Source: Streptomyces sp. NBC_01214 (GTDB taxonomy: Bacteria; Actinomycetota; Actinomycetes; Streptomycetales; Streptomycetaceae). Taken from it: 64,000 nt of DNA. Below, one piece after another: positions 1-9,045 of this stretch (within the stretch, counting starts at the first letter, position 1; every line of letters begins with the position of its first letter). The stretch lies in NCBI RefSeq assembly GCF_026340975.1, contig NZ_JAPEOS010000002.1, forward strand, positions 1,382,501 through 1,446,500, given 5' to 3'. The notes under the pieces are model-generated. The model had not been told where the DNA came from and did no database searches. It saw nothing but the letters and a program-made list of their open reading frames with translations. Made by a program: the position numbers and the translations under genes.

Positions 1-62
1 ATCGGGGGGTCGCCGCCGACAGCGGCCCCCTCTTCCGCGCCGATACGCCGCCGCAGGAGCCC

Positions 63-941
63 ATGCCCAGCCCCCCGCCTCCGCATGCCCAGCAGCCGCA
101 GGACGCCTCGCCCCCGCCGCCGAAGAAGCGCGCGGGCCGGGATCTGCGTGCCGCCATAGGGGTGGGCGTGGGTCTCGGCGCGGTGATCTTCGCCTCGCTG
201 CTGATCGTCAAGGCCGTCTTCGTCGGCGTCGTCGTCGTCGCGGTCGTCGTCGGCCTGTGGGAGCTCACCTCCCGGTTGCAGGAGCAGAAGGGCATCAAGG
301 CTCCGCTGGTCCCGCTCGCGGTCGGCGGCGCCGCCATGGTCATCGCCGGATACGTCCGGGGGGCCGAGGGCGCCTGGGTCGCCATGGCGCTGACCGTGCT
401 GGCGGTCCTGGTGTGGCGGATGACCGAACCGCCCGAGGACTACCTCAAGGACGTCACGGCGGGCGCCTTCGCGGCGTTCTACGTGCCCTTCCTGGCCACC
501 TTCGTCGCGATGCTGCTCACCGCCGACGACGGCCCCGAACGCGTGATCACCTTCCTGCTCCTGACCGTGGTCAGCGATACCGGGGCCTATGCGGTCGGCT
601 GGCGCTTCGGCAAGACCAAGCTCGCGCCGCGCATCAGCCCCGGCAAGACCCGCGAGGGACTGTTCGGCGCGGTGGCCTTCGCGATGGCGGCCGGCGCGCT
701 GTGCATGGAGTTCCTGATCGAAGGCGGCTCCTGGTGGCAGGGCCTGCTGCTGGGCCTCGCGGTCGCGGTCAGCGCCACCCTGGGTGACCTGGGCGAGTCG
801 ATGATCAAGCGGGACCTGGGCATCAAGGACATGGGCACCCTGCTGCCGGGACACGGCGGGATCATGGACCGGCTGGACTCCCTGCTGCCGACGGCCCCGG
901 TGGTGTGGCTGCTGCTGGCGGCCTTCGTCGGCACCGGCTGA
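63..941 (+). CDS. cdsA: Phosphatidate cytidylyltransferase
   Basis: Makes CDP-diacylglycerol from phosphatidate and CTP, the branch point of membrane phospholipid synthesis, in the cytoplasmic membrane. The 292-residue protein has a Pro-rich cytosolic N-terminus (about residues 1-30), then about eight hydrophobic segments. The family signature is in the C-terminal third: SDTGAYAVG, a basic SPGKTREG loop, GDLGESMIKR and the PGHGG-MDR-D block. The ATG follows an AGGAG at 55-59. Bases 1-62 contain no recognisable gene end. A strong hairpin directly downstream separates it from rlmN. Identification is secure. Confidence 0.95.
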   Translation: MPSPPPPHAQQPQDASPPPPKKRAGRDLRAAIGVGVGLGAVIFASLLIVKAVFVGVVVVAVVVGLWELTSRLQEQKGIKAPLVPLAVGGAAMVIAGYVRGAEGAWVAMALTVLAVLVWRMTEPPEDYLKDVTAGAFAAFYVPFLATFVAMLLTADDGPERVITFLLLTVVSDTGAYAVGWRFGKTKLAPRISPGKTREGLFGAVAFAMAAGALCMEFLIEGGSWWQGLLLGLAVAVSATLGDLGESMIKRDLGIKDMGTLLPGHGGIMDRLDSLLPTAPVVWLLLAAFVGTG

Positions 942-958
942 CCCGTCCGGGTTATCCT

Positions 959-992
959 GGAAAGCGCGCCACTGATGAGTGGTGCGCTTTCC
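959..992 (+). terminator. Hairpin terminator after cdsA
   Basis: A 15-bp stem (959-973 with 978-992, one G-T wobble) closes a GATG loop 17 bases after the cdsA stop and is followed by CGTTTCTA. It looks like a strong intrinsic terminator and isolates cdsA from rlmN. Confidence 0.8.
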
Positions 993-1108
993 CGTTTCTA
1001 CGGGATGGACCCGTGAGCTCTCCGGGCACCGGGCGTGGCATCACGTCGACTCCGCTCGTGTGCGGAGATCGCCCGCCCAGGGTTCGTCAGACTTGAGGAG
1101 TACCACTC

Positions 1109-2224
1109 ATGGCCCCCCGTCCTGTCCCGGGTGAGCTTACTTTCGTCGCCCCTCGCGGGGCCAAGAAGCCGCCCCGGCACCTTGCCGACATGACTCCGGC
1201 CGAGCGCCGCGAGGCGGTCGCCGCGATCGGTGAGAAGCCGTTCCGGGCCAAGCAGCTCTCCCAGCACTACTTCGCCCGGTACGCGCACGACCCGGCCGAG
1301 TGGACCGACATCCCGGCCGGCTCGCGGGAGAAGCTCCAGCAGGAGCTGCTGCCGGACCTGATGAGCGTCATCCGGCACATTTCGTGCGACGACGACACCA
1401 CCCGCAAGACCCTGTGGAAGCTGCACGACGGGACGCTCGTCGAGTCCGTGCTGATGCGCTACCCCGACCGGGTCACCATGTGCATCTCCTCGCAGGCCGG
1501 CTGCGGCATGAACTGTCCGTTCTGCGCCACCGGCCAGGCGGGCCTGGACCGCAACCTGTCCACCGCCGAGATCGTGCACCAGATCGTCGACGGCATGCGC
1601 GCGCTGCGCGACGGCGAGGTCCCCGGCGGCCCGGCGCGGCTGTCGAACATCGTCTTCATGGGCATGGGCGAGCCGCTGGCCAACTACAACCGCGTGGTCG
1701 GCGCCATCCGCCGGCTCACCGACCCGGAGCCCGACGGCCTGGGTCTGTCGCAGCGCGGGATCACGGTCTCCACGGTCGGCCTGGTCCCGGCCATGCTGCG
1801 CTTCGCCGACGAGGGCTTCAAGTGCCGCCTCGCCGTCTCGCTGCACGCGCCCGACGACGAGCTGCGCGACACCCTCGTCCCCGTGAACACCCGCTGGAAC
1901 GTCCGCGAGGTGCTCGGTGCGGCCTGGGAGTACGCCGAGAAGTCCGGCCGCCGGATCTCGATCGAGTACGCCCTGATCCGCGACATCAACGATCAGGCCT
2001 GGCGCGGTGACCTCCTGGGCAAGTTGCTCAAGGGCAAGCGCGTGCACGTCAACCTCATCCCGCTCAACCCGACGCCGGGCTCCAAGTGGACCGCCTCGCG
2101 GCCCGAGGACGAGAAGGCCTTCGTGGAGGCCATCGCCCGGCACGGCGTGCCGGTGACCGTACGGGACACCCGGGGGCAGGAGATCGACGGCGCGTGCGGC
2201 CAGCTGGCTGCATCGGAGCGCTAG
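1109..2224 (+). CDS. rlmN: Dual-specificity RNA methyltransferase RlmN
   Basis: Radical-SAM enzyme that methylates C2 of A2503 in 23S rRNA and of A37 in some tRNAs. The 371-residue protein has the [4Fe-4S]/SAM cysteine triad in CGMNCPFC (C132, C136, C139). It also has the GMGEPLANYN motif and a C-terminal GACGQLA segment whose cysteine near residue 363 matches the methylated catalytic cysteine of the family. The ATG is 8 bases after GAGGAG (1095-1100). It stands alone between the cdsA terminator and the thiamine riboswitch. Confidence 0.96.
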   Translation: MAPRPVPGELTFVAPRGAKKPPRHLADMTPAERREAVAAIGEKPFRAKQLSQHYFARYAHDPAEWTDIPAGSREKLQQELLPDLMSVIRHISCDDDTTRKTLWKLHDGTLVESVLMRYPDRVTMCISSQAGCGMNCPFCATGQAGLDRNLSTAEIVHQIVDGMRALRDGEVPGGPARLSNIVFMGMGEPLANYNRVVGAIRRLTDPEPDGLGLSQRGITVSTVGLVPAMLRFADEGFKCRLAVSLHAPDDELRDTLVPVNTRWNVREVLGAAWEYAEKSGRRISIEYALIRDINDQAWRGDLLGKLLKGKRVHVNLIPLNPTPGSKWTASRPEDEKAFVEAIARHGVPVTVRDTRGQEIDGACGQLAASER

Positions 2225-2285
2225 ATTCCGGTTCTGTTCGATGCGATTCGGCCACGGGGTACCCTGTGGCCGAACCAATTTCATA

Positions 2286-2382
2286 TTCCGACAGGGGAGC
2301 GCCACAGCGCTGAGAGTGCGGTATCCGTCATCCGCAGACCCTCTGAACCTCGCCCCGGTCATTCGGGGTAGGAAGTTCGGTC
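2286..2382 (+). promoter_or_regulatory. TPP riboswitch (THI element)
   Basis: The conserved aptamer blocks are present in order: GGGGAGC, CTGAGAG at 2310-2316, a GCGG/CCGC stem, ACCCTCTGAACCT, a CCCCGG...CGGGG stem and GGAAGTTCGG. CCGA at 2288-2291 can pair with TCGG at 2377-2380 to close P1. It lies about 100 bases upstream of a thiamine-type ABC transporter operon, the expected target. Thiamine pyrophosphate binding should repress that operon. Confidence 0.95.
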
Positions 2383-2399
2383 ACCACTCTTGCTGTTGC

Positions 2400-2440
2400 G
2401 CCCTGCCCGGCGTCCGCTCCCACAGAGCGCCGGGCAGGGC
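2400..2440 (+). terminator. Hairpin in the thiamine leader
   Basis: A perfect 13-bp GC-rich stem (2400-2412 with 2428-2440) has a 15-base loop and is followed by CGCGTCTTCTCC. It sits just after the aptamer and could act as a transcription terminator or as a spacer helix of the expression platform. There is no clean U tract. Confidence 0.6.
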
Positions 2441-2448
2441 CGCGTCTT

Positions 2449-2468
2449 CTCCTGGACATCCCAGGAGG
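2449..2468 (+). promoter_or_regulatory. Hairpin over the thiB Shine-Dalgarno
   Basis: CTCCTGG (2449-2455) pairs perfectly with CCAGGAG (2461-2467) across a 5-base loop and can be extended by a wobble and an A-T pair. The paired 3' arm contains most of the AGGAGG (2463-2468) that serves the ATG at 2478. This is a ready-made ribosome-binding-site sequestering helix for riboswitch control of translation. The pairing is seen; the regulatory role is inferred. Confidence 0.6.
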
Positions 2469-2477
2469 AATTCACCG

Positions 2478-3578
2478 ATGAGCACCACCAAGAAGATCGC
2501 GGGCGTCGCGCTCGCGGCCGCGCTGGGCGTCACCACGCTCAGTGCCTGCGGCGGCGGCGACACCAAGGACAAGCCCGCAGGCGCGAGCGACGCCCCGAAG
2601 TCCAAGACCGTCACGCTGGTCTCCCACGACTCCTTCAACGTGACCGACACGGTCCTCAAGGAGTTCGAGCAGCAGAGCGGCTACACCGTCAAGGTGCTGA
2701 AGTCCGGGGACGCGGGCGCCGCGCTGAACCAGGAGATCCTCACCAAGGGCTCCCCGCGCGGTGACGTCTTCTTCGGCGTGGACAACACCCTCCTGTCGCG
2801 CGCCCTCGACAACGGCATCTTCACGCCGTACGAGGCCAAGGGCCTGGCCGAGGTGAAGCCCGAGTACGTGCTCGACAAGGAGCACCGGGTCACCCCGATC
2901 GACTCCGGTGACATCTGCGTCAACTACGACAAGGCGTACTTCGCCGAGAAGAAGATCGCCCCGCCGCAGACGCTGGACGACCTGGTCAAGCCGGAGTACA
3001 AGAACCTGCTGGTCACCGAGAACGCCGCGACCTCCTCGCCGGGTCTCGGCTTCCTGCTCGCCTCCGTCGGCAAGTACGGCGAGGACGGCTGGAAGGACTA
3101 CTGGAGCAAGCTGAAGGCCAACGGCGTCGAGGTCGTCGACGGCTGGGAGCAGGCCTACAACGAGCGCTTCTCCGGCTCCGCGGGCGGCAAGAAGGCCAAG
3201 GGCGACCGTCCGCTGGTCGTCTCCTACGCCTCCAGCCCGCCGGTCGAGGTCCTGTACGGCGAGCCCCAGCCCACCGAGGCCCCCACGGGCGTCTCCACCG
3301 GCACCTGCTTCCGCCAGATCGAGTTCGCGGGCCTGCTCAAGGGCGCCAAGAACGAGGAGGGCGGCAAGGCCCTCGTGGACTTCCTGGTCAGCAAGAAGTT
3401 CCAGGAGGACATGCCGCTCCAGATGTTCGTGAACCCCGTGACGAAGGACGCCGCCCTGCCGGAGCTGTTCACCAAGCACGGCGTGGTGGTCGAGAAGCCC
3501 GAGAACGTGGCTCCCGAGACCATCGCCAAGAACCGTGAGCAGTGGGTCAAGGCATGGACCGCGCTCGTCGTGAAGTAA
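2478..3578 (+). CDS. thiB: Thiamine ABC transporter substrate-binding lipoprotein
   Basis: Extracytoplasmic binding protein for thiamine or a phosphorylated form. The 366-residue protein begins with a short lipoprotein signal ending in a lipobox-like LSAC (Cys near residue 25). A type-2 periplasmic-binding fold follows, with the family-typical stretches SHDSFNV, GDVFFGVDN and SYASSPPVEV. The start is fixed by AGGAGG at 2463-2468. It is first in a three-gene operon under the TPP riboswitch, which supports thiamine over iron or other substrates of this superfamily. Confidence 0.88.
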   Translation: MSTTKKIAGVALAAALGVTTLSACGGGDTKDKPAGASDAPKSKTVTLVSHDSFNVTDTVLKEFEQQSGYTVKVLKSGDAGAALNQEILTKGSPRGDVFFGVDNTLLSRALDNGIFTPYEAKGLAEVKPEYVLDKEHRVTPIDSGDICVNYDKAYFAEKKIAPPQTLDDLVKPEYKNLLVTENAATSSPGLGFLLASVGKYGEDGWKDYWSKLKANGVEVVDGWEQAYNERFSGSAGGKKAKGDRPLVVSYASSPPVEVLYGEPQPTEAPTGVSTGTCFRQIEFAGLLKGAKNEEGGKALVDFLVSKKFQEDMPLQMFVNPVTKDAALPELFTKHGVVVEKPENVAPETIAKNREQWVKAWTALVVK

Positions 3579-5290
3579 GCGGTACCAAGGAGCCGGGCGC
3601 GGCGTCGCGGGACGCCGCGCCGGGCTCCGGCCCCCGCGAGGGGGCGCGGGCCACCGCCGTGCGGTTCGCCCTGATGGCCGTCCCCCTCGCCTTCTTCGGG
3701 CTGTTCTTCGCCTACCCCGTCGCCGCGATCGTCGGGCGCGGCCTGAAGACCGACGAAGGGTGGCAGTTCGGCCGGTTCGCGGAGGTGCTGGCCCGGCCCG
3801 ACATCGCCGACGTGCTGTGGTTCACCACCTGGCAGGCGTTCGCCTCGACCCTCCTCACGCTGCTGATCGCGCTCCCCGCCGCGTACGTCTTCGCGCGCTT
3901 CGAGTTCCCGGGCAAGCAGCTGCTGCGCGCCGTGGTGACCGTTCCCTTCGTACTGCCGACCGTGGTGGTCGGCACCGCCTTCCTCGCACTGCTGGGGCGG
4001 GGCGGCCTGCTGGACGAACTGGTGGGTGTCCGGCTCGACACCACCGTCTGGGCGATCCTGCTCGCGCACGTCTTCTTCAACTACGCCGTGGTCGTCCGCA
4101 CGGTCGGCGGGCTGTGGGCCCAGCTGGACCCGCGCCAGGAAGAGGCCGCCCGGGTGCTGGGGGCCGGGCGGTTCGCCGCCTGGCGGCGGGTGACGCTGCC
4201 CGCGCTCGCCCCGGCGGTGGCCGCTGCCGCGCTGATGGTGTTCCTGTTCACCTTCAGCTCCTTCGGCGTCGTACTGATCCTCGGCGGACCCGCGTACTCC
4301 ACCCTGGAGGTGGAGGTCTACCGGCAGACCGCGCAGCTCCTGGACCTGCCGACGGCGGCCGTCCTGACGATGGTGCAGTTCGCCGCGATCGGCGCGATCC
4401 TCGCCGTGCACGCCCGGACCGTGCGCAAGCGCGAGACCGCGCTGCGCCTGGTCGACCCGGGCCGCACCACGCACCGGCCGCGCGGCTGGGCGCAGCGCGC
4501 GCTGCTGGGCGGGGTGCTGCTGACCGTCGCGCTGCTGATCGCGGCGCCGCTGGGCGTGCTGGTCGAACGGTCCTTCGACACCCCCGGCGGCTACGGACTC
4601 GGCTACTACCGGGCCCTTCAGGACGCCGGCGCCGGTGGCGGGACCTTCTTGGTGGCGCCCTTGGAGGCGATCTGGAACTCCCTGCAGTACGCGCTCGCCG
4701 CCACCGCGATCGCCCTGGTCGTCGGGGGACTCGCGGCCGCGGCGCTGACCCGGCGCGGCGGCCGCTTCGTACGCGGCTTCGACGCGCTGCTGATGCTCCC
4801 GCTCGGGGTGTCCGCCGTGACCGTGGGCTTCGGCTTCCTGATCACCCTGGACGAGCCGCCGCTGGACCTGCGGACCTCGTGGATCTTGGTGCCACTGGCG
4901 CAGGCCCTGGTGGGCGTGCCCTTCGTCGTACGGACCATGCTGCCGGTGCTGCGCGCGGTGGACGGGCGGCTGCGGGAGGCCGCCGCGGTGCTCGGCGCGT
5001 CACCGCTGCGGGCCTGGCGGGAGGTGGACCTGCCGCTGGTGCGGCGGGCGCTGCTGATCGCGGCCGGGTTCGCCTTCGCGGTGTCCCTGGGGGAGTTCGG
5101 CGCGACCGTGTTCATCGCGCGGGCGGACCGGCCGACGCTGCCGGTGGCCGTGGCGCGACTGTTGGGGCGGGCCGGAGAGCTGAACTACGGCCAGGCGATG
5201 GCCCTGAGCACGATCCTGATGCTGGTGTGCGCGGTGTCCCTGCTGCTGCTGGAGCGACTGCGGCCCGACAAGACCTCCGGAGAGTTCTGA
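3554..5290 (+). CDS. thiP: Thiamine ABC transporter permease (double-domain)
   Basis: Membrane channel of the thiamine importer. The 578-residue protein carries two BPD-type permease halves of about 250 residues, as in ThiP. Each ends with an EAA loop for the ATPase (EEAARVLGAGRFAAWRRVTLP near residue 200; REAAAVLGASPLRAWREVDLP near residue 480). Coding starts inside the last codons of thiB: ATG at 3554 is chosen, and a GTG at 3542 is also in frame. The stop overlaps the thiQ start. All three importer parts therefore look translationally coupled. Confidence 0.88.
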   Translation: MDRARREVSGTKEPGAASRDAAPGSGPREGARATAVRFALMAVPLAFFGLFFAYPVAAIVGRGLKTDEGWQFGRFAEVLARPDIADVLWFTTWQAFASTLLTLLIALPAAYVFARFEFPGKQLLRAVVTVPFVLPTVVVGTAFLALLGRGGLLDELVGVRLDTTVWAILLAHVFFNYAVVVRTVGGLWAQLDPRQEEAARVLGAGRFAAWRRVTLPALAPAVAAAALMVFLFTFSSFGVVLILGGPAYSTLEVEVYRQTAQLLDLPTAAVLTMVQFAAIGAILAVHARTVRKRETALRLVDPGRTTHRPRGWAQRALLGGVLLTVALLIAAPLGVLVERSFDTPGGYGLGYYRALQDAGAGGGTFLVAPLEAIWNSLQYALAATAIALVVGGLAAAALTRRGGRFVRGFDALLMLPLGVSAVTVGFGFLITLDEPPLDLRTSWILVPLAQALVGVPFVVRTMLPVLRAVDGRLREAAAVLGASPLRAWREVDLPLVRRALLIAAGFAFAVSLGEFGATVFIARADRPTLPVAVARLLGRAGELNYGQAMALSTILMLVCAVSLLLLERLRPDKTSGEF

Positions 5291-6330
5291 TGACACTGCT
5301 TCAGCTGGAGGGGGTGTCGGTCCGCTTCGGTGAGCGCGCGGCCCAGTACGCCCTGGACGGCGTGGACCTCGCGGTATCCGAGCACGAGGTCGTGTGCGTG
5401 CTGGGGCCGAGCGGAAGCGGCAAGTCCACGCTGCTGCGGGTCGTCGCCGGACTCCAGCAGGTGTCCGCCGGCCGGGTGTTGCTGGGCGGGGCCGACCAGG
5501 CGGAGGTCCCCGTGCACCGGCGGGGCGTGGGCCTGATGTTCCAGGACCACCAGCTCTTCCCGCACCGCGACGTCGGCGCGAACGTCTCCTTCGGGCTGCG
5601 GATGCGGGGAGCCGGGCGGGCCTCGTCCGCGGACCGGGTCGCGCAACTGCTGGAACTGGTCGGGCTCCCCGGGGCCCAGGGCCGGGCGGTGGCCTCCCTG
5701 TCGGGCGGCGAGCAGCAGCGCGTGGCGCTGGCCCGGGCGCTGGCACCGTCGCCGCGGCTGCTGATGCTCGACGAACCGCTGGGGCAGCTCGACCGGGGGC
5801 TGCGGGAGCGGCTCGTGGTGGAGCTGCGGGGGCTGTTCTCCCGACTGGGTACGACCGTGCTGGCCGTCACGCACGACCAGGGCGAAGCCTTCGCCCTGGC
5901 CGACCGGGTGGTGGTGATGCAGGACGGCCGGATCGCGCAGGCCGGGACCCCGCTGGAGGTGTGGCAGCGGCCCGCGTCGGAGTTCGTGGCGCGGTTCCTC
6001 GGCTTCGAGAACGTGGTCCCGGCCGTGGTCTCGGGCACGCGGGCCGCCACCGCGTGGGGCAAGGTCCCGGTACCGGACGGATCCCCCGAGGGGGAGCAGC
6101 GGCTGCTGATCCGCCCGGCCGGCGTCGTGCTCTGCGCGGCGGGCCTGAAGTGCGAGGTGGTCTCCCGCACGTTCCGCGGCACGCACGTCGCGCTGGTGCT
6201 GCGGCCGGTGACGGGACCGGTGCTGGAGGCGGAGTGCGGGCTGGCGGGGGCGCCGGCCGTGGGGGACCGGGTCGAGGTGGCCTTCACCCCCGCCGAGGTG
6301 GTCGTTCTGCCCGAAGGAGCCGCTCCTTAG
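5290..6330 (+). CDS. thiQ: Thiamine ABC transporter ATP-binding protein
   Basis: ATPase that powers the thiamine importer. The 346-residue protein has Walker A GPSGSGKST, a Q-loop in MFQDHQLFPH, signature LSGGEQQR, Walker B LLMLDEPLG and the H-loop in VTHDQGEA. A C-terminal extension of about 100 residues (TOBE-like) is longer than in E. coli ThiQ. The ATG overlaps the thiP stop (ATGA at 5290). The last four bases overlap tail-to-tail with the P450 gene on the other strand. Confidence 0.88.
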   Translation: MTLLQLEGVSVRFGERAAQYALDGVDLAVSEHEVVCVLGPSGSGKSTLLRVVAGLQQVSAGRVLLGGADQAEVPVHRRGVGLMFQDHQLFPHRDVGANVSFGLRMRGAGRASSADRVAQLLELVGLPGAQGRAVASLSGGEQQRVALARALAPSPRLLMLDEPLGQLDRGLRERLVVELRGLFSRLGTTVLAVTHDQGEAFALADRVVVMQDGRIAQAGTPLEVWQRPASEFVARFLGFENVVPAVVSGTRAATAWGKVPVPDGSPEGEQRLLIRPAGVVLCAAGLKCEVVSRTFRGTHVALVLRPVTGPVLEAECGLAGAPAVGDRVEVAFTPAEVVVLPEGAAP

Positions 6331-7574
6331 GGGCGGATGCCGTCGCAGGCGATCGGCAGGTGGCGCGGGCCGCGCAGGACCGCGTTCTGTCGGTACGGGG
6401 GCGGGTCCTCCAGCAGCCGCGGATTCTCCAGCCGGCGGGCCAGCTCGCTCAGCGCCAACTGGGCCTCCTGCCGGGCCAACGGCGCCCCGAAGCAGCTGTG
6501 GATCCCGCTGCCGAGGCCGAGGTGCTGGATGTCCTTGCGGTCCGGGTCGAAGCGGTTCGGGTCCTCGAACCGCTTCGGGTCGCGGTTCCCGGAGGCCAGC
6601 ATCAGCCACAGGGACGCGCCCTTGGGGATGGTGACCCCGGCGACCTCGATGTCGGACAGGGTGGTGCGCTGGGGCAGCAACTGCACGGGGGGCTCGTACC
6701 GCAGCAGCTCCTCGACGATCGGAACGGCCAGGTCCGGATCGTCGCGCAGCCGCTGGAGGACCTCCGGGTAGCGCAGCAGCGTCAGCATCCCGTTGGTGAT
6801 GAGGTTGACCGTGGTCTCGTGGCCCGCGATCAGTAGCAGGGCGGAGGTGCTGAGCGCCTCCATGGTGGTCATCGCGCCGTCCGGGCCGTCCGCCGTCGCC
6901 AGCTGGGACAGCATGTCGTCGCCCGGCTTCTTGCGGCGCTCCTCGATCAGCCCGGCCAGGTACATGCCCAGCTCCATGCGGGCGTCCATCGTGCCCTTGC
7001 CGTGCTGCGTGGGGTCCGCGTCCGGGTCGGGGTCCAGGCTGGCGGCCAAGGTCTCCGCCCACACGTGGAAGCGGGGCTCGTCCTCGCGGGGGATGCCGAG
7101 CAGCCGGCAGATGACGGTGACCGGGAAGGGGTACGCGAACTGGTCGACGAGGTCGATCCGGTCCAGCTGTCCGGTGTCCACGATGCCGTCGATGAGCCCG
7201 GAGACGAGGCCGCTGAGTTCGTCGCGCATGTCGTGCACCCGGTGGGGGGCGTGCGGCGGCCCGAACGGGCGGTTCGTCATCCGCCGCAGGCGGTCGTGGT
7301 CGGGCGGGTCGAGCTTGAGGAAGGACGGGGGCAGCGTCGCCCCCTCCTCGTCGGGCTGCTCCCCGAGCGGATCGTCCCCGGTCGCCTTCAGGTTCTTGGC
7401 GTCGGAGCTGATCCGCGGGTCGTGCAGGAGGCTGTGGATCTCGTGGTACGTGCTGATGACGTACGGGCCGTCCCCGTCGTGGGAGACCGGGGTCTTGCGG
7501 AGTTCCTCGTACAGGGGGTACGGATTCGCGCGGTTCGCGTAGTCGATGATCTCCCGCAGCAGGGCTTGTGTCAT
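6327..7574 (-). CDS. Cytochrome P450
   Basis: Heme monooxygenase of 415 residues, normal for a soluble bacterial P450. The I-helix oxygen-activation motif AGHETT is at 250-255, the K-helix ExxR at E289-R292, and the heme loop LGSGIHSCFGAPLAR has its thiolate ligand at Cys361. It is the last of three minus-strand genes after a ferredoxin and a ferredoxin reductase, so its redox partners are supplied locally. The substrate cannot be read from sequence. The layout recalls CYP147-type fatty-acid hydroxylase cassettes, but that family assignment is only a guess. Confidence 0.93.
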   Translation of the reverse strand: MTQALLREIIDYANRANPYPLYEELRKTPVSHDGDGPYVISTYHEIHSLLHDPRISSDAKNLKATGDDPLGEQPDEEGATLPPSFLKLDPPDHDRLRRMTNRPFGPPHAPHRVHDMRDELSGLVSGLIDGIVDTGQLDRIDLVDQFAYPFPVTVICRLLGIPREDEPRFHVWAETLAASLDPDPDADPTQHGKGTMDARMELGMYLAGLIEERRKKPGDDMLSQLATADGPDGAMTTMEALSTSALLLIAGHETTVNLITNGMLTLLRYPEVLQRLRDDPDLAVPIVEELLRYEPPVQLLPQRTTLSDIEVAGVTIPKGASLWLMLASGNRDPKRFEDPNRFDPDRKDIQHLGLGSGIHSCFGAPLARQEAQLALSELARRLENPRLLEDPPPYRQNAVLRGPRHLPIACDGIRP

Positions 7575-7641
7575 GACAGGTCCTCGTGATCCTCGGGGGA
7601 GGGCGCGGTGCGGCGCGGCCGGCGGCGCGCGGGGGCAGAGG

Positions 7642-9045
7642 TCATCTTCCGGGGGTGAAGGTCATCTTCCGGTCCGCCGGCGAGTAGCCGCTCAGCGTGA
7701 TCGTCGGCCCGTGGGTCGGGACGGAGGGGTCGGGGAAGTCGGCCGGCATCGGCTTGGTGCCCTCGGGCCTGCGGTCCACCGTGGAGAACGGCGGCGGGAA
7801 CGGCGCGGTGGCCTCGATCTGCTGCTCGTAGAACGGCAGCCACCGGCAGTTGTCGAAGGTGACGGCCGCGATCAGCCGTCCCTGGTACCCGTACGCGGCC
7901 GCGAACCGGCGCTCGGCGAGCGAGCCCTGGGTGATGAGGATCTCGGTCCCCATCGGCGGCACCCCGACCGACTTGATGTTCACGCCGAACTGGGAGGACC
8001 AGAACGCCGGAACCCACAGGTGGGGACGGCGGTCGGCGCTCGCGCTGAGCATGTTGTGCGCGGCGGTGTCGGCCTGGGCGACGGCGTTGCCCCAGTGCTC
8101 CAGCGACAGGAACTGGTAGCCGAACAGGGCGTGCGGGGAACGTGCCACGTCACCCGCCACGTAGATGTCGTCGGTGACGATGCCCCGGACGTCGAAGGCC
8201 CGGCAGCCGGCGTCGCAGGCGATGCCCCGGGGACCCGCCCCCAGCCCGGAGCCGGAGAGCCACTCGGTGTTGCGCTGCGCGCCCAGCGAGACGACCACCA
8301 CGTCCGCCTCCACGGTGGACCCGTCGGAGAAGTGCGCGGCGCGGACCCGCCCGGAGGGATCCCCCTCCAACGAGGTCACCATGACTCCCGTACGCAGGTC
8401 GACGCCGTTCTCGCGGTGCATCTCGGCCGCCACCGCGCCGATCACCCCGCCCAGCGCACCGACCAACGGAGCCTCGCCCCGCTCGGCGACGGTGACGTCC
8501 AGGCCGCGCTCCCGGCACGCGGAGGCGATCTCGGACCCGGTGAACCCGGCTCCGATGACCAGCACCCGGCGGGGGCCGGCGGCCAGGGCCCGTTGCAGCC
8601 CTTCGCCGTCGTCGCGGGTGCGCAGGACGAACACCCCCTTGAGGGCGCCTTCCTCCGCGTTGGGCCAGGGCCTGGCGCGCACGCCGGTGGCGATCAGCAG
8701 CCGGTCGTACTCGACCGCGTCGCCGTTGCCGAGCTCGACCCGGCGGGCGGCCATGTCCAGGCCCGTGGCCGGGACCCCGAGGCGCCAGTCGGCGTCGATC
8801 GCCCGGCGGCGGGGCAGCGCCGTGTGGTCGGCGACCGCGTTGCCCAGCAGGACCTGCTTGGACAGTGGGGGCCGGTCGTACGGCTCGTACGGTTCGTCGC
8901 CGATCATCGTCAGCGAACCGGCGAAGCCCTTCTCGCGCATGGTCTCGGCGGCCCGCAGACCGGCCAGGGATGCGCCGACGACGACGATGCGGCCCTCGCG
9001 CTTGAGGCGCTCCAGGGATCCGTCGTGCGTTCCTGTGATCGTCAC
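7642..9045 (-). CDS. FAD-dependent ferredoxin reductase
   Basis: NAD(P)H:ferredoxin reductase of the oxygenase-coupled class, 467 residues. The N-terminal FAD-binding Rossmann motif is VVVGASLAGLRAAE, followed by YDRPPLSKQVLL. A second dinucleotide-binding motif, VIGAGFTGSEIAS, lies mid-protein, and the FAD-contacting IYVAGDVA follows. The start is taken as GTG at 9045, which overlaps the ferredoxin stop in a GTGA arrangement and gives a Rossmann fold close to the N-terminus. It passes electrons to the ferredoxin upstream for the P450 downstream. Confidence 0.9.
   Translation of the reverse strand: MTITGTHDGSLERLKREGRIVVVGASLAGLRAAETMREKGFAGSLTMIGDEPYEPYDRPPLSKQVLLGNAVADHTALPRRRAIDADWRLGVPATGLDMAARRVELGNGDAVEYDRLLIATGVRARPWPNAEEGALKGVFVLRTRDDGEGLQRALAAGPRRVLVIGAGFTGSEIASACRERGLDVTVAERGEAPLVGALGGVIGAVAAEMHRENGVDLRTGVMVTSLEGDPSGRVRAAHFSDGSTVEADVVVVSLGAQRNTEWLSGSGLGAGPRGIACDAGCRAFDVRGIVTDDIYVAGDVARSPHALFGYQFLSLEHWGNAVAQADTAAHNMLSASADRRPHLWVPAFWSSQFGVNIKSVGVPPMGTEILITQGSLAERRFAAAYGYQGRLIAAVTFDNCRWLPFYEQQIEATAPFPPPFSTVDRRPEGTKPMPADFPDPSVPTHGPTITLSGYSPADRKMTFTPGR

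Noticed and set aside
3542..3578. GTG at 3542 as the thiP start
   Set aside because: In frame, but the ATG at 3554 gives a protein with the same membrane domains and a shorter overlap with thiB. Neither has a clear binding site, so this stays uncertain.
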